In this document: positions 26,884 to 36,004 of the stretch, in pieces | How the letters are laid out: every line of letters starts with the position of its first letter | How positions within the stretch are numbered: position 1 is the stretch's first letter | Assembly: GCA_026129765.1 (NCBI GenBank) | Contig: JAHCHP010000001.1 | Span: 62,001 to 126,000, forward strand | Direction of reading: 5' to 3' | DNA from: Fimbriimonadia bacterium | GTDB lineage: Bacteria > Armatimonadota > Fimbriimonadia > Fimbriimonadales > GBS-DC | Length of the DNA: 64,000 nucleotides | Translations under genes and position numbers: made by a program | Notes under the pieces: model-generated | Database searches by the model: none | What the model was told of the DNA's origin: nothing | Seen by the model: only the letters and a program-made list of their open reading frames with translations

Positions 26884-27630
26884 ATGAGCAAAATTCGCGT
26901 ATTGGTGTGGGATGAAAACCCGCCCCACGCCCCCAAAACGCTTTACCCTCACAGTTTGAACGGCGCGATTGCGGAAGGATTATTGGCGTTAGGCGCAGAC
27001 CATTTAGAGGTCAAAACCGTCAACTTAGATGATCCAGAGCAGGGCTGTTCCGAAGAGGCTCTGAATAACACGGACGTTCTGATTTGGTGGGGACATGCCC
27101 GCCATGGCGAAGTGAAAGACGAGGTTGCCCAACGCGTGAAAAATCGCGTCCATGCGCACGGCATGGGCTTCATCTCGCTCCATTCTGGGCATTATTCCAA
27201 AACCTTTAAGGCGGTCTTGAATTGTTCCGGCGACCTGAAAGGCGGCTGGCGCGAGCATGAACCGCCGGAGCAAGAGCAGATTCGCGTCTGCGCGCCCCAG
27301 CATCCCATCGCGCAGGGCATCGACGATTTCACGCTGGACGGCGAAGAAATGTATGGCGCGCCTTTCGATACGCCTCCCCCTCTCACAGTCGTTTTCCAGT
27401 CCTATTTCCCCTTAGGCGGCGAATATTTCCCCAGCGGCATGTGTTGGACAGTGGGCAAAGGCATCGATCCCAATTTCACTTCGGGACCGGGCAAAGGCGC
27501 CAATCAAGGCTACGGTGTGGGGCGCGTTTTCTATTTCCGACCGGGACACGAAACCATGCCCACCTACTTTGATGATCGCGTTCGAAAGGTCATCTACAAC
27601 GCCGTTCTGTGGTGTGGGAAAAAGAGTTGA
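26884..27630 (+). CDS. ThuA-like domain protein (248 aa)
   Basis: The protein belongs to the ThuA-like (PF06283) glutamine-amidotransferase-like fold: VLVWDENPPHAPKTLYP at the N-terminus, then DVLIWWGHARHGEV, GMGFISLHSGHYSKTFK, GEEMYGAPF, and near the end GRVFYFRPGHETMPTYFDD. The family is linked to trehalose and other sugar use but the reaction is unknown. The ATG at 26884 has AGGAGAG about 9 nt upstream. The gene is transcribed divergently from dnaK and ends at a hairpin (27643-27663), so it is probably monocistronic. Confidence 0.85.
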   Translation: MSKIRVLVWDENPPHAPKTLYPHSLNGAIAEGLLALGADHLEVKTVNLDDPEQGCSEEALNNTDVLIWWGHARHGEVKDEVAQRVKNRVHAHGMGFISLHSGHYSKTFKAVLNCSGDLKGGWREHEPPEQEQIRVCAPQHPIAQGIDDFTLDGEEMYGAPFDTPPPLTVVFQSYFPLGGEYFPSGMCWTVGKGIDPNFTSGPGKGANQGYGVGRVFYFRPGHETMPTYFDDRVRKVIYNAVLWCGKKS

Positions 27631-27642
27631 TGAGGTATTGAG

Positions 27643-27663
27643 GGGGCGGACACTGTTCGCCCC
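27643..27663 (+). terminator. Hairpin after the ThuA-like gene
   Basis: GGGGCG pairs with CGCCCC over a 9-nt loop, 12 nt after the stop, without a strong T-run. Confidence 0.4.
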
Positions 27664-27747
27664 TTAACCTCTTATTAACACCGAAACAGCTACTCTGTAA
27701 CGAGTAGTAAACAAACGCATCAAACCCAAAGCAAAGGAGGAACTGCA

Positions 27748-28869
27748 ATGAAGCGATTAACATTCTTCGCGCTCGCGCTGACTGTATCTGCCAGCGCATG
27801 GTGCGACGGCACGACGGTCTTAGGCGGCGGCGCCGGTAAAGTTCGAGCAACTAACTCATTGGCTGCCATCGGTTCAGGAGAAAACGCCCAGGAGTGGAGC
27901 CGACGCGACTTTCAAGATGGTCAAAATTTTGAGGTCTATGGTTACTGGCCCAACTATACGATTTCTAACGCCTCAGTCGATGCGGTGTTTGGCGACTTTT
28001 TCACCCCGAACCTACCCGCGACGGTTATCAGCGTAGACTCGTTGGTAAGCGCAGGCTGGCCTGCCACCTTCACCGTTCCGCAATACCTGTTCCGTCAAGG
28101 CGGCGCGTACACCAACAACGCGTTGAACGGCAACCATAGTCCCGTCGGACCGGTCTGGATTAAATACGAACTGGGCGACGGCTCTCAGGAATATGACATC
28201 AAGCAAGTCAAAGTTTTCCCTTGGGAAATTCGCGACGTGCTGCATAAATCGAGTGCAACGAAGGTTGCTCCTTTTTCTGACACAGGCGCGCCTGCCCAAA
28301 TCGATGTCTATGTATCGACCACTGACAGCAATCTGAACGCCAGCCCTATCGGTAACGCGGAATGGACATTAGTGGGTTCAGTATCTAAGGCAGGTGGAAC
28401 GATTTTGGATGTCTGCGCTTGGGATGCTGGAACCAATAACACCTTTGGCGAGACTCCGCAATCCACCATTGCGTTCCTGAGCGGCAATAACCCCCAGGGA
28501 TTAGCGTTCTACAATGACCCGACCAATGACCTCTGGTATTCGAAAGTGAACGCCAATTGCGCGCGCGCGAAATATGTCGCCTTGGTTTTCCCGATCGGTA
28601 ACCAGTATGGTCAAGACGCGACTCTCGCTGCCAGCAATCGTACCAGCAGCAGTCTGCGCTACACCAACTACACCGATGTCCGCGTCGTGGCTTGCAAAGA
28701 TCGCGCGCCTGGCGATGCAAACGGCGACGGTTGCGTCAACGATGCAGACCTACTTATTGTACTGTTCAACTTCGGCAGCAGCAACCAGCAAGCCGATCTG
28801 AACGGCGATGGTATCGTCAATGACGTAGACCTGCTACTCGTGTTGTTCAACTTCGGCAGTGGTTGCTAA
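27748..28869 (+). CDS. Secreted protein with dockerin-like C-terminal pair (373 aa)
   Basis: AAAGGAGG precedes the ATG and a signal peptide follows (MKRLTFFALALTVSASAWC). The central 290 residues form a beta-rich domain with no recognised family (SLAAIGSGENAQEWSRRDF, GPVWIKYELGDGSQEYDI). The C-terminus carries two EF-hand-like repeats, GDANGDGCVNDADLLIVLFNFG and DLNGDGIVNDVDLLLVLFNFG, ending Ser-Gly-Cys. Calcium-binding type I dockerin-like folding is likely; the anchoring partner is unknown. Cys in the first repeat and Cys at the very end could form a disulfide. Confidence 0.72.
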   Translation: MKRLTFFALALTVSASAWCDGTTVLGGGAGKVRATNSLAAIGSGENAQEWSRRDFQDGQNFEVYGYWPNYTISNASVDAVFGDFFTPNLPATVISVDSLVSAGWPATFTVPQYLFRQGGAYTNNALNGNHSPVGPVWIKYELGDGSQEYDIKQVKVFPWEIRDVLHKSSATKVAPFSDTGAPAQIDVYVSTTDSNLNASPIGNAEWTLVGSVSKAGGTILDVCAWDAGTNNTFGETPQSTIAFLSGNNPQGLAFYNDPTNDLWYSKVNANCARAKYVALVFPIGNQYGQDATLAASNRTSSSLRYTNYTDVRVVACKDRAPGDANGDGCVNDADLLIVLFNFGSSNQQADLNGDGIVNDVDLLLVLFNFGSGC

Positions 28870-28905
28870 TCATTCAACCGTACCCGTATTAACTACCCCC
28901 AAACC

Positions 28906-28938
28906 GGTTCCCCTTGCTTGCAGGGGGAACCAATGGAG
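28906..28938 (+). terminator. Rho-independent terminator using the GGTTCCCC hairpin, copy 3
   Basis: GGTTCCCC (28906-28913) and GGGGAACC (28924-28931) form the stem, followed within 10 nt by a run of seven T. This copy shows that the hairpin family can work as a terminator. Confidence 0.7.
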
Positions 28939-28961
28939 GGTTTTTTTATACATGTTAAAAA

Positions 28962-28990
28962 CAGATGCCTCGGCTTCGCTCGGCATGACA
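28962..28990. repeat. REP-like palindromic intergenic repeat
   Basis: The segment CAGATGCCTCGGCTTCGCTC plus GGCATGACA recurs with small changes at 61679-61706 and, inverted and in tandem, at 58268-58380. Its core TGCC(G)AGC...CCGAGGCA is self-complementary. A related fragment (GAGCGTAGCCGAAGGGTCTG) is at 29022-29042. Nothing else is recognised between 28940 and 29149 apart from a TATACT at 29122. Confidence 0.55.
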
Positions 28991-29149
28991 AAGCAGATAG
29001 AATCAGCGCATACTGTCTCCCTGAGCGTAGCCGAAGGGTCTGCTTCTCAAACGCTGGTTTCGGCGCAGAAAGAACAAAAGCTCCCTTCTCCTAATTTCCC
29101 GCCTTATTCTCTAACATGAGGTATACTCAATCGGCAGGCATGGAAAGCG

Positions 29150-30991
29150 ATGCGTCATCATGAACTTGATTTATCGGTTGGGGAGGCAGAACAAGGCACA
29201 ATCACCTTATCCGCGCTTTGGCGCGCATTTCGCCGCCATTATCCCTGGTTCTTTCTCAGCGTTCTACTCTCGGGCGCGCTGACCTATCTTTGGGTTTCGC
29301 GCGCGGCGCGCGTTTATGAGGGCAGAGCGCGAATTCTTATCGAGAACCCGCTCTCCACAGGAATCACAAACCCCTTTGGCTCCCTTTTTGGCGGTAGTAG
29401 TCCCGATATCGCGACCCAAATCGAGGTGTTGCGTTCCCGCGAACTGATCGAGTCGGTACGCGAAAAGTTGGGCTATTCAGAAAATTACCGATTGTTTAGT
29501 TTGCGCTACCGGTTTACCCAAGTCAAAGGCTCCAGTGTGGTGGAAGTGGCTGCCCAAGATAATGATCCCGACAAAGCGCGGAAATTAGTGGCAGAACTGG
29601 TCAACGAGTATTTTCAGTTTACGCAAGATGTATTCAGCCATAACCCGATGTCGCTCACCAGTAAATTGGAAGAGGATATCGAACAGCAAGAGCAGAAACT
29701 GACCACTATCGACCAACAGATGGTGCGGTTCCTGAAAGAAAACGAGATGGTGCTGCCCACAAAAGAGGTGGACAAGGGGATCGATGAGTATGTGAACCTG
29801 CTGGCGAGAGTGAATGAACTGCAAGCGGAAGAGCGCGGTCTGACCCGTCAAATCGCCGAACTCCGGTCGCAGCTGCAACTGCAGCCCGACGCCACCACCA
29901 CCGGCATGACCTTTGGCATGAGCCCCGAAGCGTCCGAACTCAGCAAACAAATCGCCACTTTAGAGATAGAAAAGAGCGGGTTGTTGGAGGAGTTTCAACC
30001 CGATCAACCTGAAATTATGGCAGTGCAGCAAAAGATCAATCAGGCGAAGCAGCGGTTGACCACGATTTTGTCTGAACAAGCGCAGGGCGAGTTCGCGCTG
30101 TTGAGCAAACAGGAGAGCGTAAACCCTCTGAAACAGGAAGCGCAAAAGCAGATGATGGAGGCGCAAGTGAAACGGCAGGCGAATGAAGGCGTGCGCGCCA
30201 GCCTGCAAACCGAGCTGAACCGTCAAACGGCTATGCTCAAGCAATCCCCGCGTATTCTTGCTGAGTTCCAGACCTTAGTGCGACAACAGCAATCCGCGCA
30301 AACGGTTTGGGGCGAAAAGATCAGAGCCTACGAGCAGGCGCGGGCGCAGCAACTGGTGGGGCGGGTCAATCCGATTCCGCTGGAGCGCGCCTATGCTTTG
30401 GATTATCCCGTCGCGCCAAGACCTGTGTTGATGACCGCCATCGGCTTGATGTTTGGTTCGGTGTTGGGCATCTTTTTGATGCTGTGGCGCGCAGCGAATG
30501 ATCGGCGTGTGCGCGATTCTTGGAGCGCGGAACAGTGGTTGGGCGCGCCAGTGATTGGCGAACTCACCTCACCCAATCCAGGTCCCGATGCGATCCAGCC
30601 ATTATTATACGCTTTTCGCGCGCTGGGCGGTGGCGAAGAGTGGCACGAAGTGATGTTGATCCCGATTCAAGCGTCACAGTCGGCACAGAAATGGGCGAAC
30701 GATCTGTCGGATGCGATCAGCCGGTTGAATGTGCCTGACAGACCTTCCGAAACGGCATTACCCGCTCTCTCTTCAGAAGAAGCGGAACGAAACGGACAAC
30801 TGAGGGTGAGCCTTGCGCCTGTGGTTATGAACGCTCTGGAGGTAAGCCGGTTGATGAAAGCAGAACGATTTGTGCTGGTGGTGCCGGTTGGACTGCGCCT
30901 GACAGAGATACAACTCTCCAGCGCGCGCTGGCTGCTGCCCCGGCTGTTGGGCGTGTTGCTGGTTCATCCCCATCGGGAGGAAAAAGCATGA
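29150..30991 (+). CDS. Wzz-type polysaccharide copolymerase with degenerate kinase-like tail (613 aa)
   Basis: The N-terminal Wzz domain has a first transmembrane helix (YPWFFLSVLLSGALTYLWV), a long periplasmic coiled coil (residues about 170-390, with FQPDQPEIMAVQQKINQAK typical of GNVR proteins), and a second helix (VLMTAIGLMFGSVLGIFLML). In tyrosine-kinase copolymerases a P-loop kinase follows. Here residues 455-613 keep strand-helix spacing (PLLYAFRALG, EVMLIPIQASQSAQKWANDL, FVLVVPVGLRLTEIQ), but the Walker A Gly-Lys-Ser/Thr is absent. It sets chain length or gates export of an exopolysaccharide with the Wza-like protein, with which it overlaps by 4 nt. Confidence 0.8.
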   Translation: MRHHELDLSVGEAEQGTITLSALWRAFRRHYPWFFLSVLLSGALTYLWVSRAARVYEGRARILIENPLSTGITNPFGSLFGGSSPDIATQIEVLRSRELIESVREKLGYSENYRLFSLRYRFTQVKGSSVVEVAAQDNDPDKARKLVAELVNEYFQFTQDVFSHNPMSLTSKLEEDIEQQEQKLTTIDQQMVRFLKENEMVLPTKEVDKGIDEYVNLLARVNELQAEERGLTRQIAELRSQLQLQPDATTTGMTFGMSPEASELSKQIATLEIEKSGLLEEFQPDQPEIMAVQQKINQAKQRLTTILSEQAQGEFALLSKQESVNPLKQEAQKQMMEAQVKRQANEGVRASLQTELNRQTAMLKQSPRILAEFQTLVRQQQSAQTVWGEKIRAYEQARAQQLVGRVNPIPLERAYALDYPVAPRPVLMTAIGLMFGSVLGIFLMLWRAANDRRVRDSWSAEQWLGAPVIGELTSPNPGPDAIQPLLYAFRALGGGEEWHEVMLIPIQASQSAQKWANDLSDAISRLNVPDRPSETALPALSSEEAERNGQLRVSLAPVVMNALEVSRLMKAERFVLVVPVGLRLTEIQLSSARWLLPRLLGVLLVHPHREEKA

Positions 30992-32127
30992 GAGAGGGCA
31001 TATTCCGAGGGTTGATTCTCGTCTTTCTATTATTGTGTGGACTGAAAGCGCTGTTCGCTCAAGAGACGCTTTACACCATCGATACGCAGGATGTGTTGTC
31101 GGTGGTGGTCGCGCGGCATGAAACGTTGGCAGGCGAATATGAAGTGCCGCCTAACGGACGAGTGGTTTTTCATGGCGCGGGCGAAATCGAGGTTCGCGGG
31201 CTGACGCTGGAGCAGATTGCGGAACGGTTGGCTGAGCGGTTGAAAGCGCGCTTGAAAAATCCCGATGTGACCGTCTCTTTGAAGAAAGCCCGACCGCTGC
31301 TGGTGTTTGTCGAGGGCAAAGTAAACAAACCCGGCGCGTATCCGATTTTACCGGGATGGCGGGTTTTTGAGGCGATTTCAACCGCTGAAGGCTTGAGTGT
31401 ACCGCCAGAACGCGCACATGCGCTTTTGATTCGAGGTTCCGAAACGACCCCGCTCGATTTGGCAAGTATTTATCACCGGGGCGATCCCAAAGCGAACTTG
31501 ATGCTCAAACCCGGCGACAAAATCAGTGTGCAGGAGCATGAAACGATTCGCGTTTTTGTGAGCGGATTGGTGGAAAAGCCCTCCCCCTATGATATCGATA
31601 CGGGCAGGGGAGCTGTAGAGGCGTTGACCGCCGCGGGCGGCGCAAAACCGGAAGCCGCTTTGAGCCGCGCTGTGATTATGCGGCGCGACCAGGTGATCCC
31701 GGTCGACCTGCACCGCGCTGTCGTCATGGGCGATCCCAGCGCGAATATACCGCTGCAAGCCAATGATACTTTAGTCGTGCCGCTGAACCAGCAGCGATGT
31801 GTTGTGTTGGGGCAGGTGAACAAGCCAATCTACATTCCGCTTCCCGATGGGAAACCCTTCACGCTTTCCGATGCCTATGCGATGGCGAGCGGCGGGACAA
31901 AACGCGCCATCACCTCCAAAGTGAACCTTTATCGTTTGAAGGAAAACCAAGTCGAGCGCAGGGAGGTCCCCTTCCTCAACTTTTTGACTAAAGGCGACCC
32001 TACAGCGAACCCTGTGATTCAGGATGGCGATGTTATCGTATTCTCTGAGACGCGGCTCACTTTCGACCAGGTGCTTGGCTTAATTTCACCCATCGTGCTT
32101 CTGAAAAGCGCGGGATTTATTGATTGA
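30988..32127 (+). CDS. Wza-like polysaccharide export protein with SLBB repeats (379 aa)
   Basis: A signal peptide (GLILVFLLLCGLKALFAQ) is followed by a Poly_export domain (YTIDTQDVLSVVVARHETLAGEYEVPPNGRV). Three SLBB-type segments follow, each with V.V.G.V.KP (VFVEGKVNKPGAYPI, VFVSGLVEKPSPYDI, VVLGQVNKPIYIPL). It forms the outer-membrane or periplasmic channel for the exopolysaccharide. No standard lipobox is seen although a Cys lies in the signal region. The start overlaps the Wzz-like gene by 4 nt, so the two are translationally coupled. Confidence 0.88.
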   Translation: MREGIFRGLILVFLLLCGLKALFAQETLYTIDTQDVLSVVVARHETLAGEYEVPPNGRVVFHGAGEIEVRGLTLEQIAERLAERLKARLKNPDVTVSLKKARPLLVFVEGKVNKPGAYPILPGWRVFEAISTAEGLSVPPERAHALLIRGSETTPLDLASIYHRGDPKANLMLKPGDKISVQEHETIRVFVSGLVEKPSPYDIDTGRGAVEALTAAGGAKPEAALSRAVIMRRDQVIPVDLHRAVVMGDPSANIPLQANDTLVVPLNQQRCVVLGQVNKPIYIPLPDGKPFTLSDAYAMASGGTKRAITSKVNLYRLKENQVERREVPFLNFLTKGDPTANPVIQDGDVIVFSETRLTFDQVLGLISPIVLLKSAGFID

Positions 32128-32142
32128 GTGAACCCACATTTT

Positions 32143-33453
32143 ATGAGCAAAACAACCTTATTACAGAAAATACAAGACCGCTCCGCGATTGTTGGAGTGG
32201 TGGGATTGGGCTATGTCGGTCTGCCATTCGCTGTAGAAAAAGCGAAGGTCGGCTATCGTGTTTTGGGCATTGAGCAAAATCCTGCGCGCGCCGAAAAGAT
32301 CAACCGGGGCGAAAACTATATTCAGGATGTGGACGATACAGAACTAAGACGCATCGTTTCGGAGGGACGACTCCAAGCCTTTACCGATTTTGAGCGCGCG
32401 TCTGATATGGATGTGATCGTTATCTGTGTACCGACCCCGCTCACGCGCAACTTGACGCCTGATATGCGTTATGTGGAGCGTGTGACAAGGGAACTGGCGC
32501 CCCGGCTTCGAGTCGGGCAGCTGATCAGTTTGGAATCGACCACCTATCCCGGAACGACCGAAGAGTTGATGCTCCCCATTTTGCAGGAGTCGGGCTTGCG
32601 TGTGGAGCGCGATTTCTTCTTGGCGCATTCTCCCGAACGAGTGGACCCCGGCAACCAGCGTTACACAACGCGCAATACCAGTAAAATTGTGGGCGGAGTC
32701 GGTCCCGAATCGCTGGAGGCTGCGACCCATTTCTATTCCCAGACCATTGAGCATGTCGTTCCGGTCTCCAGCGCGAAAGCGGCGGAACTGGTCAAGGTGT
32801 TTGAAAATACTTTCCGCGCGGTCAATATCGCGTTGGTCAATGAACTGACGCTGCTGTGCGACCGAATGGACCTCAATGTGTGGGAGGTGTTGGATGCTGC
32901 CTTCACGAAACCGTTCGGCATCATGCCTTTCTACCCTGGTCCGGGCGTAGGGGGACATTGCATCCCCATCGATCCACATTATTTGGAATGGAAAGCGAAA
33001 GAACTGAACTTCAATACCCATTTTATCGCGCTGGCGGGCGAAATCAATCGTCGAATGCCGGAATTTGTAGTGGAGAAGGCGCAGCGCGTGTTGAATGAGG
33101 CGGGTATCGCGCTGTCCAAAGCGAAGGTGCTGCTATTGGGCATCGCCTATAAGAAAGACTTGAACGATTACCGAGAATCGCCCGCCTCCGAGGTTTGGAC
33201 GCTCTTAGAATCGGCAGGTGCGCAGGTCGCTTATCACGATTCCTATGTGCCGGTATGCCATCTGTTGGAACAGTCCCGTGAAAGCGCGCCATTGACGCCG
33301 GAAACCTTGGCGAACCAAGACTTAGTGATCATCACCACCGATCACTCCGATATCGATTATGATTGGGTCACCCAGCATTCGAAGCGCGTGCTTGATACGC
33401 GCAACGCCACCCGCCAAGTCACAACAAATCTCGAGAGGGTAACACTCTTATGA
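32143..33453 (+). CDS. UDP-N-acetylglucosamine 6-dehydrogenase-type nucleotide-sugar dehydrogenase (WbpA-like, 436 aa)
   Basis: The NAD-binding N-terminus is VVGLGYVGLPFAVEKAKVGY, and the middle domain has LAHSPERVDPGN, typical of the WbpA/Vi-polysaccharide branch. The catalytic Cys273 is in GPGVGGHCIPIDPHYL, and the C-terminal UDP-binding domain follows (ESPASEVWTLL). It oxidises C6 of a UDP-HexNAc to the uronic acid. The neighbours are an oxidoreductase and acetyltransferase of the WbpB/WbpD type, which points to a 3-acetamido-modified uronic acid. The ATG at 32143 is used; a GTG at 32128 directly behind the previous stop is also possible. Confidence 0.88.
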   Translation: MSKTTLLQKIQDRSAIVGVVGLGYVGLPFAVEKAKVGYRVLGIEQNPARAEKINRGENYIQDVDDTELRRIVSEGRLQAFTDFERASDMDVIVICVPTPLTRNLTPDMRYVERVTRELAPRLRVGQLISLESTTYPGTTEELMLPILQESGLRVERDFFLAHSPERVDPGNQRYTTRNTSKIVGGVGPESLEAATHFYSQTIEHVVPVSSAKAAELVKVFENTFRAVNIALVNELTLLCDRMDLNVWEVLDAAFTKPFGIMPFYPGPGVGGHCIPIDPHYLEWKAKELNFNTHFIALAGEINRRMPEFVVEKAQRVLNEAGIALSKAKVLLLGIAYKKDLNDYRESPASEVWTLLESAGAQVAYHDSYVPVCHLLEQSRESAPLTPETLANQDLVIITTDHSDIDYDWVTQHSKRVLDTRNATRQVTTNLERVTLL

Positions 33454-34394
33454 AAATCGCGCTGATAGGAGCCGGACACTGGGGGCAAAATCTTGCCCGA
33501 ACGCTTCATCAATTGGGCGCGCTGGAGGCAGTTGCCGAAGAGGATGAAAATCGGCGATTGGCATTATCTGAGCAATACCCCAGTGTTGTGTTTCACCAGC
33601 AATACGCGCCCATTTTAGAAAGCCGGGTTCCAGCAGTGGCGATTGCGACGCCTGCTCCCACCCATTTCCAAATCGCGATGGAGGCGTTGGACGCGGGGAA
33701 GGACGTTTTTGTGGAAAAGCCCATGACCCTGCGTGTCAGCGAAGCGCGCGCCTTAGTAGAACGCGCTCGCGCGATGGACGCGATTCTGATGGTGGGACAT
33801 CTGCTGTTGTACCAGCCAGCAGTGCAGAAAGTGAAGGAGTATGTTGGGAGCGGCGCGATTGGTCAGCTCTACAGCATCCATCAAGAGCGGTTGAACTTTG
33901 GGCGGGCGCGTTCGGTGGAGAATGCGCTCTGGAGCCTGGGAATTCATGATGTGGCGGTCGCGCTCTATTTAGCGGGCGAGTCGCCGGTAGAGGTCTCGAT
34001 GGCTGCGCAAGCATGTGTGAATCCTGGTATCGAGGATGATGTCCATCTGCATATGCGTTTTCCCAACGGCGCGCAAGCGCACCTGCACACCTCTTGGCTT
34101 TGGCATGAAAAGCGGCGGCGAACAACGCTCATCGGCGAATACGGCATGGTGATCTATGACGAGAATACCCAAACCGTCACGCTCCATCGCAAGTCGATCT
34201 CTTCTGCGCTCCACCATTACGACGAAGGGCAGGAAGTCTTGTTTGAAGGGGCATCGGAGCCTTTGACTTTGGAGTTGGAACATTTTCTGTATTGTGTCAA
34301 AACACGCGAGAAACCACTCTCCGATGGAGAGAGCGCGATTGCTGCGCTGTCTGTTTTAGAGCAAGTCAGCCCCATCGAAGGAGAGGACACATGA
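33450..34394 (+). CDS. Gfo/Idh/MocA-family oxidoreductase (WbpB-like, 314 aa)
   Basis: The N-terminal Rossmann motif is [20 protein letters not shown], followed by [13 protein letters not shown], the Lys-Pro segment of the active site. The gene overlaps the dehydrogenase and the acetyltransferase by 4 nt each (ATGA), forming a tight A-B-D cassette. In Pseudomonas WbpB oxidises C3 of UDP-GlcNAcA, followed by WbpE (transaminase) and WbpD (acetylase). No WbpE is present here. Function is inferred from order and family. Confidence 0.82.
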   Translation: MKIALIGAGHWGQNLARTLHQLGALEAVAEEDENRRLALSEQYPSVVFHQQYAPILESRVPAVAIATPAPTHFQIAMEALDAGKDVFVEKPMTLRVSEARALVERARAMDAILMVGHLLLYQPAVQKVKEYVGSGAIGQLYSIHQERLNFGRARSVENALWSLGIHDVAVALYLAGESPVEVSMAAQACVNPGIEDDVHLHMRFPNGAQAHLHTSWLWHEKRRRTTLIGEYGMVIYDENTQTVTLHRKSISSALHHYDEGQEVLFEGASEPLTLELEHFLYCVKTREKPLSDGESAIAALSVLEQVSPIEGEDT

Positions 34395-34969
34395 GCTATT
34401 TTGCGCATGAGTCGGCTTACGTGGATGAGGGCGCGATCATTGGCAACGGCACGAAGATTTGGCATTTTTGCCACATCAGCAGCGGCAGCGAAATCGGCGA
34501 GCAGTGTTCGTTGGGACAGAATGTCTTTGTTGCGCGTCAGGTCAAAATTGGCAACGGCGTCAAAATTCAGAACAATGTGTCGGTTTACGAGGGGGTCGTT
34601 CTGGAGGATTATGTATTTTGCGGTCCCAGCATGGTCTTCACCAATGTCAAAATTCCTCGTTCCGCATTTCCACGCAACACCAGCGATGATTACTTAGAGA
34701 CCCGGGTCAAAATTGGCGCGAGCATCGGCGCGAATGCTACCATCGTCTGTGGAGTCACCGTCGGCGAATGGGCATTTATTGGCGCGGGCGCGGTGGTGAC
34801 GAAAGATGTGCCTGCCTATGCGCTGATGGTGGGTGTGCCTGCGCGTCAGATCGGTTGGGCGTGCCAGTGCGGTCAGCCGTTACCGCCCGTTGAGGAGCAG
34901 GCAACAAAGTGCCTCCAGTGTGGACGCGCATACCGCCAGCAAGGGCTTTCCCTCGAACCGCAGTTTTGA
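34391..34969 (+). CDS. Hexapeptide-repeat acetyltransferase with C-terminal zinc-ribbon-like tail (WbpD-like, 192 aa)
   Basis: Left-handed beta-helix hexapeptide repeats run from residue 10 to about 150 ([51 protein letters not shown]). The tail has CQCGQ and CLQCG, a four-Cys zinc-ribbon pattern seen in WbpD relatives. It is expected to N-acetylate a 3-amino uronic acid nucleotide. The start overlaps the oxidoreductase by 4 nt. The last eight codons and stop are duplicated after the restriction-modification genes (36971-36999), so this 3' end was rebuilt during insertion. Confidence 0.85.
   Translation: MSYFAHESAYVDEGAIIGNGTKIWHFCHISSGSEIGEQCSLGQNVFVARQVKIGNGVKIQNNVSVYEGVVLEDYVFCGPSMVFTNVKIPRSAFPRNTSDDYLETRVKIGASIGANATIVCGVTVGEWAFIGAGAVVTKDVPAYALMVGVPARQIGWACQCGQPLPPVEEQATKCLQCGRAYRQQGLSLEPQF
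34939..34965 (+). repeat. 27-bp direct repeat, left copy (3' end of the WbpD-like gene)
   Basis: Perfect match over 27 bp to 36971-36997. This copy is read by the intact gene, ending Gln-Phe-TGA. It is the left border of the restriction-modification insertion. Confidence 0.9.
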
Positions 34970-34978
34970 TTCACAAAG

Positions 34979-36004
34979 ATGAAAAGAAGAGTTGGATCGC
35001 AAGAGCCAGAAGATACCTTGACACTGAAGGAACCTGTTTCAATTCCGCCTGTGGATGAAACGCTTCCGACCCTCTTCAGTGAGTTAAGCAACAAGGGAAC
35101 CTATACTGGGATAAAGCCTTGCAACCTTGATCCTTTTGCTCCTGAGCTTTATTACAAACATCCGAGTGGGGAGATTTGGTTGGGCGATTCCGTCGCCTGG
35201 CTTCGCTCATTGGACGAAGAATCGGTCGATTTGATCATAGCGGATCCTCCTTACAATATTAGAAAAGCAGAATGGGATACTTTTGAGTCGCAAGAGCAGT
35301 ATGTAGAGTGGTCGTTGCAATGGATTGAACAGGCAGCGCGTCTATTGAAACCGCATGGAACCCTTTATATCTGTGGATTTTCCGAAATTCTTGCCGATAT
35401 TAAATTGCCTGCTTCACGATTCTTCGCGGGGTGCCGCTGGTTAGTCTGGCATTACAAAAACAAAGCCAACTTAGGGTCGGATTGGGGGCGTTCTCATGAA
35501 AGCATTCTTCATTTCAGAAAAAACCGGAATTTCACCTTCAACATAGACAATGTTCGGGTTGCTTATGGTAGCCATACGCTAAAATACCCCGAGCATCCTC
35601 AGGCTGCTACGAGCCAATATGGGAAGGGGAATGGCAGCAGAAAAGATCGCCTATGGCAGCCACATCCACGGGGCGCAAAACCAAGAGATGTCATCGAAAT
35701 CCCAACGACTTGTAACGGTATGCAGGAAAAGACGCCGCACCCAACGCAAAAACCAGAAGAGTTGTTTAGGAAGCTGATTTTGGCATCCTCCAACGAAGGC
35801 GATTTAATTATCGATCCATTTTTAGGTTCTGGCACAACCGCTGTGGCAGCGCAGCAGCTTAAACGCCAATGGAAGGGTTGCGATATATCCTCTGAGTATT
35901 GCTGCTGGGCTGCGCAAAGAATAGAGACAGTGCCGGAATGGAGTATTGAGAAGTGGATAAGGCGCGATTTCGAGAATGCGGAACGAAGGAAGTCTATCCG
36001 ATGA
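34979..36004 (+). CDS. Beta-class DNA methyltransferase, probably N6-adenine (341 aa)
   Basis: The catalytic motif IV is DPPY (residues 89-92), preceded by VDLIIA. The AdoMet motif I comes late (DPFLGSGTTAVAAQQ, residues 279-293). Order IV, target-recognition region, I is that of beta-class enzymes; DPPY favours N6-adenine over N4-cytosine. The first 60 residues have no family match by eye. It overlaps the endonuclease gene by 4 nt, and the pair is flanked by a 27-bp direct repeat. The target sequence cannot be predicted here. Confidence 0.9.
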   Translation: MKRRVGSQEPEDTLTLKEPVSIPPVDETLPTLFSELSNKGTYTGIKPCNLDPFAPELYYKHPSGEIWLGDSVAWLRSLDEESVDLIIADPPYNIRKAEWDTFESQEQYVEWSLQWIEQAARLLKPHGTLYICGFSEILADIKLPASRFFAGCRWLVWHYKNKANLGSDWGRSHESILHFRKNRNFTFNIDNVRVAYGSHTLKYPEHPQAATSQYGKGNGSRKDRLWQPHPRGAKPRDVIEIPTTCNGMQEKTPHPTQKPEELFRKLILASSNEGDLIIDPFLGSGTTAVAAQQLKRQWKGCDISSEYCCWAAQRIETVPEWSIEKWIRRDFENAERRKSIR

